A DNA stretch of 17,121 bases from Planctomycetota bacterium. Lineage in GTDB: Bacteria; Planctomycetota; Planctomycetia; Pirellulales; Pirellulaceae. Made by a program: the position numbers and the translations under genes. This document shows, piece by piece, positions 1 to 8,300 of this stretch; the stretch's first letter is position 1; every line of letters begins with the position of its first letter. Location of the stretch: contig JAPLNJ010000292.1 in the NCBI GenBank assembly GCA_026692885.1, forward strand, positions 1 through 17,121. Reading direction: 5' to 3'. The notes under the pieces are model-generated. The model was given only the letters and a program-made list of their open reading frames with translations. It was not told the origin of the DNA and did no database searches.

Positions 1-2
1 AG

Positions 3-596
3 ACACGGCTCGAAGCCTCCGTCGCCAATCGGCTTTGCCAAGCGGAGAGGCAGATCGCCGGGACGGTCTCGGCACGGGGAGTTCAGGTGGGCAGCCAGCG
101 AATCTGTGAAGGCGATCGCGTGCTCTTCCACAACTCGTTACGCCGTCACGGCGTCGAGAACGGCTTCCGGGGAACCGTTGTCGGCGTGGATTCCGTTCTT
201 GGAAACATGACCGTGCGTCTGGACCACGAGCCCAGCCCTCAGGCGAGGGCCAAAGGCCATCGGCAAACGATCACGGTGCCGGTGAGGGAGTTCTCTCCGG
301 AAATATTGACGCTTGCCTATGCAGCCACCACGCACAAGATGCAGGGCCAGTCGATTTCCAAAGCGTACGTCCTGCTTGGCGGGGCGATGACGGACATGCA
401 GATGTCGTACGTTCAGGCCACACGTGGCCAGGACTGCACACGAATCTTTGTCGACGAACTCCATGCGGGAGAATCGCTGCAGGACTTGGCTCGCTCGATG
501 ACCAGGTCGCGAGCGAAAGACCTCGCTCACGATGTTATGCGGCAAGGACGCCAGCCGGCGCGTTTAGAGCATCGGCTCCAACACGAACCCAGTTGA
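3..596 (+). CDS. TraA/MobA-type relaxase-helicase, C-terminal part (5' end outside window)
   Basis: This is the C-terminal end of a conjugative relaxase fused to a RecD-like 5'-3' helicase, which would nick the transfer origin and unwind the transferred strand. The reading frame is open to the left edge, so the GTG at 87 is probably internal and the gene begins upstream. Visible are a G-D-R-V-L-F segment at about 111-128, a G-T-V-V-G-V-D beta-barrel stretch around 172-190, and the superfamily-1 helicase motifs Y-A-A-T-T-H-K-M-Q-G-Q-S (about 318-353) and Y-V-Q-A-T-R-G-Q-D (about 408-434). These match the UvrD_C_2-like end of TraA/RecD2-type proteins. The N-terminal relaxase domain cannot be seen, so a stand-alone RecD-like helicase is the alternative. 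The transfer genes directly downstream favour the relaxase reading. The stop at 594-596 lies 18 bases before the next start, which suggests an operon. Confidence 0.8.
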   Translation, partial: TRLEASVANRLCQAERQIAGTVSARGVQVGSQRICEGDRVLFHNSLRRHGVENGFRGTVVGVDSVLGNMTVRLDHEPSPQARAKGHRQTITVPVREFSPEILTLAYAATTHKMQGQSISKAYVLLGGAMTDMQMSYVQATRGQDCTRIFVDELHAGESLQDLARSMTRSRAKDLAHDVMRQGRQPARLEHRLQHEPS

Positions 597-614
597 TCCA
601 TTAAGGGCTTAGCC

Positions 615-977
615 ATGCGTGAAACCATCCGCGGCCTGCTTTCCTCGCTGCATGCAGCCGCGTTGGCGATTGGGACCGTCCTCGTGACTGCGATTATCGT
701 TCGCTTCTGTCTTACACTCGGATTTGACATCCTCGTTAAGGGCGTTCCCGCGTTGATTCTCGTTCTCTGGCGAGATCCGGTCGTCATCGTGGCCTTGGTT
801 ATCGCGATCATCATCGTCTGGGCGAATCCCTGGGACAAGGCCGAGGGGCCACCCGTTCGGCGCGGGCGAGAACTCGTCTCCCTGCGAAAAGCCCGTCAGC
901 GGGCGCAATCTCCAACAACGGCTCCCCGGGCCGGCCGACGCCACCCGCAAGGCCCCGACGACCACAAGCCATCCTAA
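615..977 (+). CDS. small two-helix membrane protein, possible membrane anchor of the coupling protein
   Basis: A 120-residue protein with no family that I recognise. Residues about 13-35 and 42-69 are strongly hydrophobic and should form two transmembrane helices separated by a very short loop. The tail from about residue 75 is basic and rich in R, P and Q, and is probably cytoplasmic. An AAGGG at 603-607 is well placed as ribosome binding site for the ATG at 615. The gene lies between the relaxase (18 bases upstream) and a VirD4/TraD-like ATPase (19 bases downstream). Coupling proteins normally carry two N-terminal membrane helices in the same chain; the ATPase here has none. My inference is that this protein supplies the missing membrane part in trans. 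It could equally be an unrelated small transfer protein. Confidence 0.7.
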   Translation: MRETIRGLLSSLHAAALAIGTVLVTAIIVRFCLTLGFDILVKGVPALILVLWRDPVVIVALVIAIIIVWANPWDKAEGPPVRRGRELVSLRKARQRAQSPTTAPRAGRRHPQGPDDHKPS

Positions 978-996
978 TGCTTCCGGAGGTGACAGC

Positions 997-2484
997 ATGT
1001 TGTCATTTTTCAAGCGAACCCAGCCGACATCCCCAACGCCGAGGCCGAAGATATTCTGGGGCGGGATAGAACTGGATGAATCCGAATCAACGGGGCATTT
1101 CCTGTGTACAGGCAGCCCCGGCAGCGGCAAGACGATCATGATGCGTGTGCTGATGCAGTCAGTGCTGACGCATGTGGGGAGCGGCCAAGACATGCGCGCC
1201 TTGGTGTACGACGCCAAGCAGGACGTCCTTCCCATCCTGCACGCCTTCTGCCGCCCCGCCTGCGTCAAGACCTTGAATCCGTTTGACGATCGTGGCGTCG
1301 CGTGGGACATCCACCGCGATATCCGTGAACCGCGGGTCGCCGTGGAGATTGCCTTCACGCTCATTCCCCCGACCCAGGAAAGCCAACCCTTCTTCAGCGA
1401 CGCCGCCCGCCATCTGCTCTGCGGCGTCATGTTAAGTTTCATGTTGAGTGGCGTCGAATGGACCTTTGCCGACCTGCTCCGAGCCTTGCGCAACCGGCGG
1501 CACCTCAAGGCCATCCTGAAACGGCATCCGCAAACTGACGAAATCGTGAGCTGCTATTTCTACGACCGCCGTCTGCTGTCGAACATCATGTCCACGCTCG
1601 CTACGAAACTGATGCCCTTTGAGCCGATCGCCGCGGCGTGGGACATCGCTAAAGAGCGTGTCGCCCTCGAAGATTGGGTCCGGAACGAGTGGATCCTGGT
1701 ACTCGGCAATTCGGAGACCAGCCGCACTGCCATCAACGCGGTGAATCGATGTTTGTTCAAACGAGCCAGCGACCTTGCCTTGGCTCAGGGCGAATCGTTC
1801 ACGCGACGCTCGTGGTTCATTGTGGACGAGGCTTCGGAGGCCGGCAGGCTCGACGGGCTGGTGTCCTTGCTCAAGAAGGGACGGTCCAAGGGCGCCTGCG
1901 TTGCCATCTCATTCCAGTCGGTGTCAGGCCTCCGCGAGGCCAGCATGTACGGGCAATACTTCACCGACGAAATCCTGGGGCAAATCGCCAATCGGTTCTT
2001 TGGCCGTGTGGAGTGCCCCGAGACCGCGGAGTGGGAGTCCCGCATGATCGGTGACCAAGAGGTTGATCAACTGACCACAAGTCAGACGAGCGGAGAGAAT
2101 TCGTCGTCGACGACCACGAGCACACAACCAACGACGCGTCGCGCCGTTCTGCCGTCGCAGCTCATGTGCGTGCCGCCCTGCAATCGAGCGAACGGTCTGG
2201 CCGGCTATTTCTTGTTGCGGTCGGCAGGCTGCTTCTACGCCCACTTCGGCGGTGAGGAGGTCTTCGACGAGTGGCTGATAGCCCCGGATGAACACACGCC
2301 GGATTTCGTGCCGCGGGATGTACGAGCCCAGTTTCTCCGCCGCTGGACCGCGGACGAGGAAGCCAGATTTGCTCCACCGCCGCCGAAACGGAAGTTGGCT
2401 GCGGCTCCCATCGCTCCAGATAAACGCAGCAGTCTGTCCGAACGGCTAAAGAAGCTCGACGATCTATTCCCGGGAGCCACGTGA
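997..2484 (+). CDS. type IV coupling protein (VirD4/TraD/TrwB-like ATPase), lacking the N-terminal membrane domain
   Basis: A 495-aa FtsK/HerA-type ATPase. Members of the VirD4/TraD family bring the relaxase-DNA complex to the type IV secretion channel. Walker A is G-S-P-G-S-G-K-T at residues 39-46, preceded by the typical G-G-I-x-L ... H-F-L strand. Walker B is W-F-I-V-D-E-A around residues 273-279, followed by the A-I-S-F-Q-S strand typical of the family. Residues 350-380 form a Ser/Thr-rich low-complexity stretch, and the C-terminus is proline- and lysine-rich. A strong GGAGGTGA (985-992) precedes the ATG. The chain starts almost directly at the ATPase core, with no hydrophobic N-terminal helices, whereas the gene just upstream encodes a two-helix membrane protein. 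This suggests a split coupling protein. Assignment to the superfamily is firm; the exact subfamily is less so. Confidence 0.88.
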   Translation: MLSFFKRTQPTSPTPRPKIFWGGIELDESESTGHFLCTGSPGSGKTIMMRVLMQSVLTHVGSGQDMRALVYDAKQDVLPILHAFCRPACVKTLNPFDDRGVAWDIHRDIREPRVAVEIAFTLIPPTQESQPFFSDAARHLLCGVMLSFMLSGVEWTFADLLRALRNRRHLKAILKRHPQTDEIVSCYFYDRRLLSNIMSTLATKLMPFEPIAAAWDIAKERVALEDWVRNEWILVLGNSETSRTAINAVNRCLFKRASDLALAQGESFTRRSWFIVDEASEAGRLDGLVSLLKKGRSKGACVAISFQSVSGLREASMYGQYFTDEILGQIANRFFGRVECPETAEWESRMIGDQEVDQLTTSQTSGENSSSTTTSTQPTTRRAVLPSQLMCVPPCNRANGLAGYFLLRSAGCFYAHFGGEEVFDEWLIAPDEHTPDFVPRDVRAQFLRRWTADEEARFAPPPPKRKLAAAPIAPDKRSSLSERLKKLDDLFPGAT

Positions 2485-2555
2485 GCAGCCCACTGCGCCA
2501 ATCGCGGAAACGCGTACGAACCGTGTCCGGAAAGGGCTGCCTGTCCTGAAATTCT

Positions 2556-2586
2556 ATGCAACACTTCGCCCACCGCCTCCCATAAC
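2556..2586 (+). repeat. imperfect 31-base direct repeat, copy 1
   Basis: This 31-base stretch begins ATGCAACAC and ends CCATAAC. It matches 24 of 31 positions with a second copy at 3580-3610, without gaps. The two copies flank the unrecognised ORF at 2620-3447. The similarity is marginal and may be chance. Confidence 0.25.
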
Positions 2587-2619
2587 GCTCTTTGAAATCA
2601 TTCGTGGCGACAGTAAGAC

Positions 2620-3447
2620 GTGCGACTGTGGACTATGCGGCAAGTTTTCGTTCAGCGGCAACTTCTCCTGGAGCTGACAGACTGCACGCTGCCACCGCGG
2701 CAGAGCATTGCAGGAATCGCCCCATCCAAGGAACAGGCCGGTGACCGACCAATGCCGCACGCGAGCCATCCCGAACACTCGCCTTGCGAACGGCCGGCTG
2801 ACTCAACAGAAGCAGATCGTCTTGCATCCACTCCGCCCGTTTCCCGGGAAGCCTGCGACACCAAGGCCCCTTTGGATTCGTCGGCACCCGTGGCCGAGTC
2901 TGTGGCAAGCCTGTGCCGACGAATCGTCGAGCGGCTCTCAAAATCCCGCGGATCGACCAATGGTGATGGCAAACCACTCGAAGAATTGGGGCGGAAACTC
3001 CGGGGACTTGGCATCCCATTTTCGTTTTCGGAAGACAGCTTGGTCACCGGGGCTCGCTGGCCCGTAAACCGGCTAAGCGATGACGACATGCGTCGCCTTC
3101 GGGTCCTGAGCAACTTGACCGGGAAACCTGTCAACGGGCTTCTGCATTTCGCCGTGCAAGCCCTATTCGACCAGACAGAATGGCTGGTGAGGCAGCTCGT
3201 GGCACTTCACGAGCGGAGTGGAACCCCGCTTTTGGAATTATTGGGCCAGGCACTCCCACAGCGTCTGGACCAGTCAGGGAATACCCTGGAAGAAACCGGT
3301 CGGCAGATGCACCAAGGGGATTACGCAGCACCGACGCAGGTGGATCTGCTTAACACAAGGGCAGCTGACGACTCCAGCATGCCGGATGGCCCAAGAGCGG
3401 AGGCTTCCTGTGCTGCTGAATCGTCAGCCAAGGGATCAGTCGGATGA
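2620..3447 (+). CDS. hypothetical protein, unrecognised
   Basis: A 275-codon open frame with no family that I recognise. The first 90 residues are low in complexity and rich in P, S and A. Residues about 90-215 look like a folded, mainly helical domain with regular Leu/Val spacing (for example L-C-R-R-I-V-E-R-L and L-L-H-F-A-V-Q-A-L-F). The last 50 residues are again disordered. The start is uncertain: GTG 2620, ATG 2635 or ATG 2752 are all possible, and none has a clear ribosome binding site. ATG 2752 would drop the least protein-like part. It follows the coupling protein after 135 bases, so it may be an accessory mobility gene. The long helical core argues for a real gene, but overlapping open frames on both strands keep confidence moderate. 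Confidence 0.5.
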   Translation: MRLWTMRQVFVQRQLLLELTDCTLPPRQSIAGIAPSKEQAGDRPMPHASHPEHSPCERPADSTEADRLASTPPVSREACDTKAPLDSSAPVAESVASLCRRIVERLSKSRGSTNGDGKPLEELGRKLRGLGIPFSFSEDSLVTGARWPVNRLSDDDMRRLRVLSNLTGKPVNGLLHFAVQALFDQTEWLVRQLVALHERSGTPLLELLGQALPQRLDQSGNTLEETGRQMHQGDYAAPTQVDLLNTRAADDSSMPDGPRAEASCAAESSAKGSVG

Positions 3448-3579
3448 TCGCTTGGCCGGTTGCTCCCAGCATTGCCGGCCTCCTTTTCACCAGGTAGGGC
3501 CAGGGTACGCCTATTGGCGACGCTAATCAAACGTGGCTACTGGGTGGAACTCCCGCTGGAAAGCCTACCCCAAAAAAGC

Positions 3580-3610
3580 ATGCAACACATCGGCGGACAC
3601 CTTCCATAAC
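3580..3610 (+). repeat. imperfect 31-base direct repeat, copy 2
   Basis: Partner of 2556-2586, with 24 of 31 identical positions and conserved ends (ATGCAACAC ... CCATAAC). The significance is doubtful. Confidence 0.25.
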
Positions 3611-3800
3611 AAGCGTGTAGGCCGGCTCTTTCTCATTGTTGGAACGGGCAGAACAGGATTCCCCGGTACTCGACAGACGCGGCAACCGCTTGCCCGGTTA
3701 CTGGTCTGCCGAGGACCGGTGGTGCGTGAAATGGTTACTCGAAAAGGTGAAGGTTTCTGTCTGCCTCGCGTGTGCGGGGCGGTATGTGTTCTGACAACAC

Positions 3801-3821
3801 GACCGCCCTGCGTGGGCGGTC
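3801..3821 (+). promoter_or_regulatory. 8-bp perfect hairpin in the leader of the sigma-like gene
   Basis: GACCGCCC and GGGCGGTC pair perfectly across a 5-base loop (TGCGT). The hairpin ends 9 bases before the AAGGAGA ribosome binding site and 22 bases before the ATG at 3844. No U-run follows, so an intrinsic terminator is unlikely. It could be a repressor-binding dyad or an mRNA-stabilising leader hairpin. Confidence 0.5.
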
Positions 3822-3843
3822 CCAGAATTGAAGGAGATCGCCC

Positions 3844-4473
3844 ATGATCCGAATGGATCGTCGGCTGGAGCCGAGTACGCCCGCTTGGCACGCGGTTTTC
3901 CTCGCCATGGTTCCGACTATCGTGACCCAGGCCCGTTTTGCGTTTCGGCGTCTCGACCCGGAGGCCCGCGAAGATGCCATCCAGGAAGTGATTGCCAACG
4001 CCTTGGTGGCGTTCGTGCGGTTGGTCCAACTGCGAAAAATGGACGTCGCCTACCCGAGCGTTCTGGCGCGCTACGCGGTGGCACAGATTCAGGACGGTCG
4101 TCGGGTCGGCAACCGGCTGAACGTCCGCGACGTGCTCTCCCCGTATGCCCAAAAGCGCAAGAACATCAAGGTCGAACGACTGGATCGCTTTGACGAGGAG
4201 GACAACGAATGGCGTGAGGCCGTGGTGGAAGACGACCGTACGCCTGTCCCGGATCAGGTCGCTTTCCGCTGCGACTTCCCTGCCTGGTTATGCACCCTGT
4301 CTCGCCGCAATCGACGGATCGCCGAGGCTTTGGCGCTCAGCCATAGCACCAGCGAGGTTGCCAGGCGGTTCAGGGTGTCGGCAGGGCGAATCTCGCAGCT
4401 TCGGCGGGAGCTGCAGCAATCGTGGCGGGATTTTCACGGCGAAACGCCCCTCGCCGAAGGGGACGCAGCCTGA
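3844..4473 (+). CDS. sigma-70-like / helix-turn-helix regulatory protein
   Basis: A 209-aa protein that looks like a short, divergent ECF-type sigma factor or a derived DNA-binding regulator. Residues about 37-66 (L-D-P-E-A-R-E-D-A-I-Q-E-V) resemble sigma region 2, whose E-D-x-x-Q-E-V/T helix contacts core polymerase. Residues about 170-195 (S-E-V-A-R-R-F-R-V-S-A-G-R-I-S-Q-L-R) form a helix-turn-helix like sigma region 4. Between them is a charged linker. The ATG is backed by an AAGGAGA 8 bases upstream, one of the best ribosome binding sites in the window. No cognate anti-sigma gene is visible nearby. It may control transfer or cargo genes of the element, which is inference. A phage- or ICE-type activator with a sigma-like fold is the main alternative. 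Confidence 0.65.
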   Translation: MIRMDRRLEPSTPAWHAVFLAMVPTIVTQARFAFRRLDPEAREDAIQEVIANALVAFVRLVQLRKMDVAYPSVLARYAVAQIQDGRRVGNRLNVRDVLSPYAQKRKNIKVERLDRFDEEDNEWREAVVEDDRTPVPDQVAFRCDFPAWLCTLSRRNRRIAEALALSHSTSEVARRFRVSAGRISQLRRELQQSWRDFHGETPLAEGDAA

Positions 4474-4632
4474 AAGAACCGCCAGTTTGAACGATGGCGT
4501 AGCGGTGGCATCCAGCCTCGCATCCCTGCCGGCCATGCCGACGTAGGCTGGCCGTGTGAGTTGTCACGACAGGCTGGCTAACAAGCCGACCTGGCGTATT
4601 TCCATGTCTGCAACAGAAAGGAAGAATTGATC

Positions 4633-4917
4633 ATGTCTAAGGTTAAGCCCGTTCATGAAGTCCGGTTGGGACGGATCAAGGCGGCCATTTGGCGGAACGA
4701 CACCCAGAATGGCAGCCTGTACAACGTGACGATCTCGCGTCTGTACAAGGACGGCAACCAGTGGAAAGACGCAACGAGCTTCGGCCGCGACGATCTGCCA
4801 CTGGTTGCCAAAGTTGCGGATCAGGTTCACACCTGGATCTTCAACCAGACCCAGGCCCAGGAACAGAACGGCTCGCAGAATCAGGAACACAACGGTTCTT
4901 CGACCGAGGTTTTCTGA
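4633..4917 (+). CDS. small conserved hypothetical protein
   Basis: A 94-aa protein that I believe belongs to a hypothetical family common in planctomycete genomes, without known function. The core K-A-A-I-W-R-N-D ... Y-N-V-T-I-S-R-L-Y-K-D-G ... W-K-D-A-T-S-F-G-R-D-D-L-P looks like a small beta-sheet domain followed by a helix (L-V-A-K-V-A-D-Q-V-H-T-W-I-F). The tail from about residue 76 is rich in Q, N and S and probably disordered. A TTG at 4627 would add two residues, but AAGGAAG at 4618-4624 is properly spaced (8 bases) only for the ATG at 4633, so I chose that. The pattern of strands with aromatic residues and an acidic/polar tail is loosely reminiscent of single-strand DNA-binding proteins, but I would not assign that role. 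It stands alone between two spacers. Confidence 0.7.
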   Translation: MSKVKPVHEVRLGRIKAAIWRNDTQNGSLYNVTISRLYKDGNQWKDATSFGRDDLPLVAKVADQVHTWIFNQTQAQEQNGSQNQEHNGSSTEVF

Positions 4918-5019
4918 AAAGGTTCTTAGAGGCTATCACAGCACCACCGGCCTCTTCCCTTCTCGACTTCGCGAGTAGACAGCCCACCGGTACAAGCTGT
5001 CGGAAAAGACGCCAGTCTT

Positions 5020-5067
5020 TCCGCGTGACTGCGAGCGAAGGCCGTTTGGGGCGACAGTTCACGCGGA
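5020..5067 (+). repeat. imperfect inverted repeat, about 12 bp arms
   Basis: TCCGCGTGACTG at 5020-5031 pairs with CAGTTCACGCGGA at 5055-5067, with one bulged T. The loop is 23 bases. There is no T-run after it. It may mark the end of the preceding transcript or be an operator for the defence-like operon. Confidence 0.4.
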
Positions 5068-5264
5068 GCCCAAGGCGTGACCCCGTCGCATGGCCGCCAT
5101 TCAGTCTGAGACGGTAAAGCGGAAGCCTTCGCCAAGGACAGGTGACGCCCGGCATCCGGCGATGACCGTCAGGCCGATTTCATTCCCTGACTGCCTTGGG
5201 GGTGTACCGCTATTCGCCAGACCCCATTAGAATGCCCCAGGTTCTGCGTTGCCCAATCGTTGTC

Positions 5265-5278
5265 CCTCCCCAGGGAGG
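5265..5278 (+). promoter_or_regulatory. small dyad overlapping a GGGAGG Shine-Dalgarno-like site
   Basis: CCTCCC at 5265-5270 and GGGAGG at 5273-5278 form a tight hairpin. The second arm is a good anti-rRNA sequence, but no in-frame start codon follows at normal spacing. Weak evidence. Confidence 0.2.
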
Positions 5279-5321
5279 TAGGGTCGCACATCTTTCCCAT
5301 TTTATCGCTGTCCACTCCAAG

Positions 5322-8300
5322 ATGACCGTCCGCTCCGAGGATTTCCCCCTGGGCCGAAAACTAACGCTGTCCGGTCACTTTACCGAGCCCGTCGTGCTCG
5401 AAGCGGTTCGGCTGTTGGGGGACGGCTGCGAGTGTCGCGTTCGCCTGGGCGACGGGACGCTGGAAGAAGTGGTTCTGTCCGCGGACGAAACGGCCCGCCT
5501 CGCCACTCACATCGGTCCTGCTGAGACGATTGCGCCGGTCGACCCGCATGATATGCAACTGCTGGTCGAATCCGCCCGCATCCGCTTGGCTTACGCTCAC
5601 GACCGGCAGTTCGCCGTCAGCCTGTCCGGCATCCGCACGTTGCCGCACCAGATTGAGGCCGTCTACCAGAAGATCCTGCCCCAGCCGCGACTGCGGATGC
5701 TGTTAGCCGACGACCCCGGCGCCGGTAAAACGATCATGACCGGCCTGACCGCAAAGGAGCTGAAGCTCCGCGAGGTGGTTGACCGCATCCTGATCCTGTG
5801 CCCGGCGCCTCTGACGATCCAGTGGCAGGACGAAATGCAGCGTTGGTTCGGCGAGACTTTCGACATCATCTTTGCGGCCGTCGACCAGCAGCAGTTGTCG
5901 AACCCGTGGGAGCGATGCAACCAGGTTATCGCCTCCCTGGACTACGCCAAACAGGATGACGTCCGCGAGCGGGTCTGGCAGCAGCACTGGGACCTGGTCA
6001 TTATCGACGAGGCCCACAAATGCTCCGCCCGAACCGGCAGCGGCGGGGCTGGACGTGAACCCAAAGTGGTCACCACCAAGCGATACGAGCTGGCGGCGAA
6101 GCTGTCAGCCCAGTGCGACCATCTCCTATTGCTCACCGCCACACCACACCACGGCGACGAGGACAAGTTCGCTCACTTCCTGCGTTTGCTCGACAGTGAC
6201 CTGTTCCCGGAGCCGCATCGCCTAGGCCAGCAGGCTGCCGAGATCCGCAGCGACGTGTTCCGACTCGGTGCCGACTGTCCCTGGGCACTCCGTCGCCTGA
6301 AAGAAGACTTGAAGGACATGGACGGCCAGCGACTGTTTCCCGACCGTCACGCCGTCACCGTGCCTTTCACGCTCAACGGCGACGAATTCACGCTGTACAA
6401 GTCCGTCACGGCCTACATCAACCAGTACATTCCCCAGCAGCAGGGCCAAAAGAGAACCTCGGCCGCCCTGGCCCGCACGGTTCTGCAGCGGCGTCTCGCG
6501 TCCTCGGCCTGCGCGATTCACGAGTCCCTGCAACGCCGGCTGAAGAAGCAGCAGGGATTGCTTGATGAGTTGGAGGGGCTGTCGCCAGCCCAACGAAGCC
6601 GCAGACTGGCCGTGCTTCAAGGCCGGCTGGCAGACGCCGAGCAGGAAGAAGACGATCTCGACGATACCGACCGCGACCAATTGATCGACGAATTCACGGC
6701 GGCCCAGGAATTGGACCAACTCCGAGCTGAAATCGCTGCCCTGAAGGATCTGGTCGAAGAGGCCCACCGAGTCCGCGAGGCTGCCAACGACTCGAAGCTC
6801 AAGGCACTCAAGGCATGCCTCGAACGGGCACAGTTCGCGGAACTGAAGGACGGACGCGGCAAGCTGCTGCTGTTCACCGAGCACCGGGACACGATGAACT
6901 ACGTCAAGGACCACTTGGGCCGCTGGGGCTACAGGACGTGTGCGATCCACGGCGGTATGAATCCGCACGAACGCAAGCGAGCGCAGGAGCAATTCCGCAC
7001 CCTGGCCCAGGTGTGCGTGGCAACCGAGGCAGCTGGCGAGGGCATTAACCTCCAGTTCTGCCACCTGATGATCAACTACGATATGCCGTGGAACCCGACA
7101 CGCCTCGAACAACGGCTCGGGCGCATTCACCGTATCGGGCAGCGTGACGACTGCTACGCTTTCAATTTCGTCGCCACTTCCGGCGAGGATGGCGAAGTGA
7201 TTGTCGAGGGGCGAATTCTCGAACGCCTCCTGCAAAAGCTGGAAGTTATGAAGGCTTCGCTGGCTGGCCGCGTGTTCGACGTGATCGGTGAGGTACTGTC
7301 GCTGAATGACGTAAATTTGCCTGAAATGCTCCGCGAAGCGGCTGTCGATCCGCGCCGGCTTGATGATTACCTCGACCAGATCGACCGGATGGACCCCGAA
7401 AAACTGCGTGAGTATGAGCAGGCTACCGGCATCGCCCTGGCCCGAGCGCACGTGGACTTCTCCGGATTCCAGCAACGCAACCTGGAAGTCGAAGAGCGTC
7501 GTCTGATGCCCAAATACGTCGAGGATCAGTTCGTCGCAGCGGCAAAGCGAATCGGGCTGCGCATCGAGTTGCGGGCTGACGGCTTGTGGCGTGTAGAGCA
7601 CGTGTTGGCCGACCTACGTTCTGAGCGACTGCAGTGCGTCCAAAAAATGGGCAAAGCCGACACGGAGTACCGCAAGATCACGTTCCACAAGGATACGCTT
7701 GAACAAGACCAGCATCTGGACGTCGTCCTGCTTGGGCCGGGGCATCCGCTCTACGCCGCGGTCGACGAGAGGCTGAATCAAACGCTTTCCGTCGGCCTGG
7801 GCGGAACCGCACTGTTCATCGACCCCCTGGCCGCTGGTCCGTACTACCTGCACTTCTTCGAGATCAGCGTCAAGGGAAAGAACTCACGCGGCAACGATGT
7901 GTCGTTCTACGCGGAAGTGGTGGCCGTGCGGGAGGAATCCGGTCAATTCGACGTCGTTCCGGCGGACGTGTTGATTGGCTTGGCCCCGCATCCACGCCAC
8001 AGTAGTTGGCACACTCCGTGTGCCGACCCCGCACACGGAGTGTGCGGTCTACCATTTAACGCCGAGATTCCGCACGTCAATCCTCAGGCCGCAGTGGACC
8101 ACCTGAAGGGCACCTACCAGATCGAGGTTCGCCAGCGTTGTCAGCAGGAGCGACAGCACTACGCTTCCGTGGTCCGCGACTACTTGGAACGGTCCTTTAA
8201 GGCACGGATCAACAAGGCCCAGGAACGGTACATGGGGTTGATGGCTGAGCTGGGGACGAAGCCCGAGTACAAGCTGGCGACCGACGAGGCGAAGCGTCAT

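Larger units (their letters stand above)
3448..3843. other. gene-poor spacer, about 400 bases
   Basis: No convincing gene lies here; a short open frame at 3533-3847 has no ribosome binding site and an unprotein-like composition. The stretch contains the second copy of a weak direct repeat (3580-3610) and a hairpin just before the next gene (3801-3821). It probably carries the promoter of the sigma-like gene, but I see no clear -35/-10 pair. Confidence 0.5.
4918..5321. other. intergenic region upstream of the helicase-methyltransferase operon
   Basis: About 400 bases without a convincing gene if the helicase starts at 5322. It contains an imperfect hairpin (5020-5067) and a tight CCTCCC/GGGAGG dyad (5265-5278). 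The promoter of the downstream operon should lie here. A TAGAAT at 5228-5233 could be a -10 box, but no -35 box is suitably spaced. Confidence 0.45.

Noticed and set aside
609..1514. Minus-strand open frame of 301 codons across the membrane protein and coupling protein
   Set aside because: The plus strand there encodes the Walker A of the coupling ATPase with a strong ribosome binding site. The minus frame is a shadow.
3565..4152. Minus-strand open frame of 195 codons over the spacer and the sigma-like gene
   Set aside because: It overlaps a well-started plus-strand gene with a helix-turn-helix, and its product is of random composition.
5228..5233. TAGAAT as -10 box of the helicase operon
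   Set aside because: No -35-like hexamer lies at 16-18 bases; the nearest TTGGGG is 26 bases away.
6222..7601. Long minus-strand open frame (459 codons) inside the helicase gene
   Set aside because: It is antisense to a clear helicase with all motifs. Long antisense frames are common in GC-rich genes, and its product has no recognisable motif.
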